In this document: piece after piece, positions 62,190-64,000 of the stretch
Numbering within the stretch: the stretch's first letter is position 1
Layout of the letters: each line of letters begins with the position of its first letter
Assembly: GCF_039729195.1 (NCBI RefSeq)
Contig: NZ_CP155796.1
Location: forward strand, 6,014,001-6,078,000
DNA from: Mycobacterium sp. DL
Lineage (GTDB): Bacteria; Actinomycetota; Actinomycetes; Mycobacteriales; Mycobacteriaceae
DNA length: 64,000 nt
Direction of reading: 5' to 3'
The notes under the pieces: generated by a model
Database searches by the model: none
Told to the model about the DNA's origin: nothing
Seen by the model: the letters and a program-made list of their open reading frames with translations, nothing else
Translations under genes and position numbers: made by a program

Positions 62190-62747
62190 ATGGGCACCGC
62201 AGTTCGCGAGGACCTGGTTCTCTCACACGCAGTTGTCACTGCCGAGGTGGAGGCGCCGTTCGATCGGGTCGACATCACGCAATGGCTCAGAACCCTCCCG
62301 ACGCACGAGTACCAACGGTGCGCCCCCGGGGACCACAAGGCCGCGGGATACACGGTCGACGACGACGGGACGCCGATGTCGATCAACGTCGAGATGATCG
62401 GCACCGGCCTGGTCATCCAGCAGTATCGTTTCGAAGTCGCCGAGTCCCACTACTGCAAGATGGTGTCCCTATCGGATATCCTCACCCCGTCGGGATGGAC
62501 TACCACGCAGGTCATTTGGGAACTCCGCATGGAGAAACTCAACGGAGATCATTGCCAGTACACCAACACGGTGACCTCCCACCCCACTGAGCACTTTCTG
62601 AAGTTCATCGCCGAGAACGGTCAGACATTCGACGAGGCGGCGGCGGCACGGCAGGAGGCCTCGGGCCGTCACTGCCGTATCGAAACGCCGCTGTACGCAC
62701 AGAGCATCGCCCGCTGGGCAACGGCCCAATCCTCTGTGATCGCCTGA
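62190..62747 (+). CDS. SRPBCC-fold protein (cyclase/aromatase-like, unassigned)
   Basis: 185 aa; START/SRPBCC-like pattern with N-terminal VVTAEVEAPFD, central SINVEMIGTGLVIQQYRFEV and long C-terminal helix ending IARWATAQ. Polyketide cyclases share this fold, but catalytic residues are not identifiable and many SRPBCC proteins have other roles. ATG 62190 follows AGGAG. It is divergent from the antiporter of the PKS operon and 16 bp upstream of the quinone oxidoreductase. A role in cyclising or binding the polyketide is an inference. Confidence 0.6.
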   Translation: MGTAVREDLVLSHAVVTAEVEAPFDRVDITQWLRTLPTHEYQRCAPGDHKAAGYTVDDDGTPMSINVEMIGTGLVIQQYRFEVAESHYCKMVSLSDILTPSGWTTTQVIWELRMEKLNGDHCQYTNTVTSHPTEHFLKFIAENGQTFDEAAAARQEASGRHCRIETPLYAQSIARWATAQSSVIA

Positions 62748-62763
62748 TCGGCGAGGCGTTGCG

Positions 62764-63747
62764 ATGACCTCAGCAGTGCTGTTCGACAACCCAGGGCCTC
62801 CCGAAGTTCTGCGCTGGCGCGCAACTGATCCCGTCTTTCCCCGCGCGCACGAGGTGGTGATCGGAGTATCGGCCGCCGGAGTGAACAATGCCGACCTCAT
62901 GCAGCGGCGCGGTCACTACCCTGTGCCGCCGTGGGCACCCCGCCCGTTGGGGTTGGAGTGCGCCGGAACTATCACCGACGTCGGATCCGCGGTCACAGCC
63001 TGGTCGCCCGGTGACCAGGTGTGCGCGCTGCTCGACGGTGGCGGGTACGCAGACGAGGTCGCGGTCCCAGCCACGCAGGTCATGCCGATCCCCTCGGGTC
63101 TCAGCATCGTCGAGGCCGCCGCGATCCCTGAGGTCGCCGCCACCGTCTACTCCAACCTCGCGATGATCGCGGGGTTGACCGAGGGCCAGGCTGTATTGAT
63201 CCACGGCGCAGGAGGCGGCATTGGCACTTTCGCGATCCAGTGGGCTACCGCTATCGGCGCACAAGTCATCACCACCGCCGGCAGCGACGCCAAAGCGCGT
63301 GCCGGACTCGACGTAGGAGCCCAGACGGCGATCAACTACCGTAGCCGCGATTTTGTTGCCGCTACGGTGGCAGCGACCAACGGGCGCGGTGTGGACGCCG
63401 TTTTGGACGTGGTCGGCTCGAGCTATCTCGAGCGAAACGTCGAATGTCTTGCACCAGACGGACATCTGGTGATCATCGGAGGCGACACCTCGCCCGCGCT
63501 GCTCGACCTCGGATTGTTGATGTCCAAACGCGCCAGCGTTACGGCGACGATGCTGCGAGCTCGGCCGATCGATCAAAAGGCCGCGATCGTCGCGGGGGTC
63601 ACCCGCGATGTCCTTCCCCTGTTCGAATCCGGCTCGGTCCGCGTCGTGATCGACACCGTCGTTCCGATGGCCGAAGCGGCACAGGCCCATCGGCTGCTGG
63701 AGTCCGGGAATACCATCGGCAAGGTCATCCTCGACAACCGCCGGTAG
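62764..63747 (+). CDS. Zinc-independent NADPH:quinone oxidoreductase (MDR family)
   Basis: 327-aa medium-chain dehydrogenase/reductase without zinc ligands, quinone-oxidoreductase type: GVNNADLMQRRGHYP N-terminus, LGLECAGTITDVG, nucleotide motif HGAGGGIGTFAIQ and VDAVLDVVGSSYLE. It should use NADPH to reduce quinones or an enoyl/enone. It follows the SRPBCC gene by 16 bp, forming a two-gene operon divergent from the PKS cluster. Confidence 0.9.
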   Translation: MTSAVLFDNPGPPEVLRWRATDPVFPRAHEVVIGVSAAGVNNADLMQRRGHYPVPPWAPRPLGLECAGTITDVGSAVTAWSPGDQVCALLDGGGYADEVAVPATQVMPIPSGLSIVEAAAIPEVAATVYSNLAMIAGLTEGQAVLIHGAGGGIGTFAIQWATAIGAQVITTAGSDAKARAGLDVGAQTAINYRSRDFVAATVAATNGRGVDAVLDVVGSSYLERNVECLAPDGHLVIIGGDTSPALLDLGLLMSKRASVTATMLRARPIDQKAAIVAGVTRDVLPLFESGSVRVVIDTVVPMAEAAQAHRLLESGNTIGKVILDNRR

Positions 63748-63757
63748 TCAGCGACGA

Positions 63758-63988
63758 TCAGTTGCGCACGGATGTGTCGACCTGCGGCACCTTCACCGAC
63801 GGGTAGATCTTGTCCAGCCAGGGGTTGTTGCGGTGATCACGGCCGTAGCCATATCCGAAGCCGTAGTCACTGTTGTTGCTGCCACCGAATACGTACCCGT
63901 TGTCGTCAGCCTGCGCCGGAGCGGAGAACCCGATCACGGCCACGGACAATGCTCCGGCTACAACGCCTACCAATCCGAACTTCTTCAT
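63758..63988 (-). CDS. Small secreted Gly/Tyr/Asn-rich protein
   Basis: 76 aa with a Sec signal peptide (FGLVGVVAGALSVAVIGFSAPAQA, cleaved near residue 27) leaving a ~49-residue mature peptide rich in Gly, Tyr, Asn and Asp (GYVFGGSNNSDYGFGYGYG). No Cys. Similar short exported proteins occur in mycobacteria with unknown function. SD-like GAGGTCG precedes the ATG. Confidence 0.7.
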   Translation of the reverse strand: MKKFGLVGVVAGALSVAVIGFSAPAQADDNGYVFGGSNNSDYGFGYGYGRDHRNNPWLDKIYPSVKVPQVDTSVRN

Positions 63989-64000
63989 CGACCTCGCCTC

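Overview
The window looks like chromosomal DNA of a rapidly growing mycobacterium (Mycolicibacterium-type actinobacterium). I infer this from the visibly high G+C content, frequent GTG/TTG starts and 4-bp start/stop overlaps, several TANNNT -10 elements 6-8 bp before a start codon (leaderless transcripts), and typical gene families: HadA/HadB-type dehydratases, an F420-type Ddn reductase, a PknB-like PASTA kinase, DUF3159, a Hip1-like lipoprotein hydrolase and a CelA1-like GH6 cellulase. I saw no tRNA, rRNA, insertion sequence, prophage or CRISPR array.

Layout. (1) 1-2610: 3' part of malQ, a HadA-like protein and an enoyl-CoA hydratase. (2) 2646-8230: a sugar/glycan locus with an epimerase, GT2 glycosyltransferase, GtrA, methyltransferase, a very clear UDP-sulfoquinovose synthase (SQD1/SqdB) and a polytopic GT-C-like protein. 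(3) 8237-12362: a Co-type nitrile hydratase operon (DUF1097 - beta - alpha - activator - CbiM-like cobalt permease) with a divergent GlxA-type regulator. (4) 12312-15217: a second GlxA regulator, a Ddn-like reductase, an SDR and a P-loop kinase; the last two fire from back-to-back leaderless promoters. (5) 15257-18336: TPP riboswitch and a YkoE-YkoD-YkoC thiamine/HMP importer. (6) 18346-26235: esterase, AmpC beta-lactamase and TetR, MFS pump, Hip1-like hydrolase, AraC regulator/NmrA reductase, PPOX protein. (7) 26198-31165: LysR-regulated tartrate/malate catabolism (dehydrogenase, glycerate kinase, DASS transporter). (8) 31176-49126: mixed housekeeping and accessory genes, including two S9 peptidases, a TetR/SDR pair, an ABC-F protein, secreted GH6 and superoxide dismutase, a Ser-rich secreted protein and a fused HadA/HadB dehydratase. 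(9) 49119-63747: a short PknB-like kinase beside a frameshifted GAF gene, then a compact biosynthetic cluster: ABC-2 exporter, single-module PKS (KS-AT-DH-KR-ACP, no TE), flavin halogenase-like enzyme and CPA2 antiporter, with divergent SRPBCC and quinone-oxidoreductase genes. A small secreted protein ends the window.

The best candidate for an undescribed system is the PKS/halogenase/exporter cluster. Its domain order matches bacterial iterative aromatic PKSs of the 6-methylsalicylate/naphthoate type, and no FadD/FAAL loader or thioesterase is visible nearby. A halogenated small aromatic polyketide is therefore a reasonable but untested hypothesis. Other points of interest are SQD1 in a mycobacterial glycan locus, the nitrile hydratase operon carrying its own orphan CbiM, and the single-base frameshift in the GAF gene.
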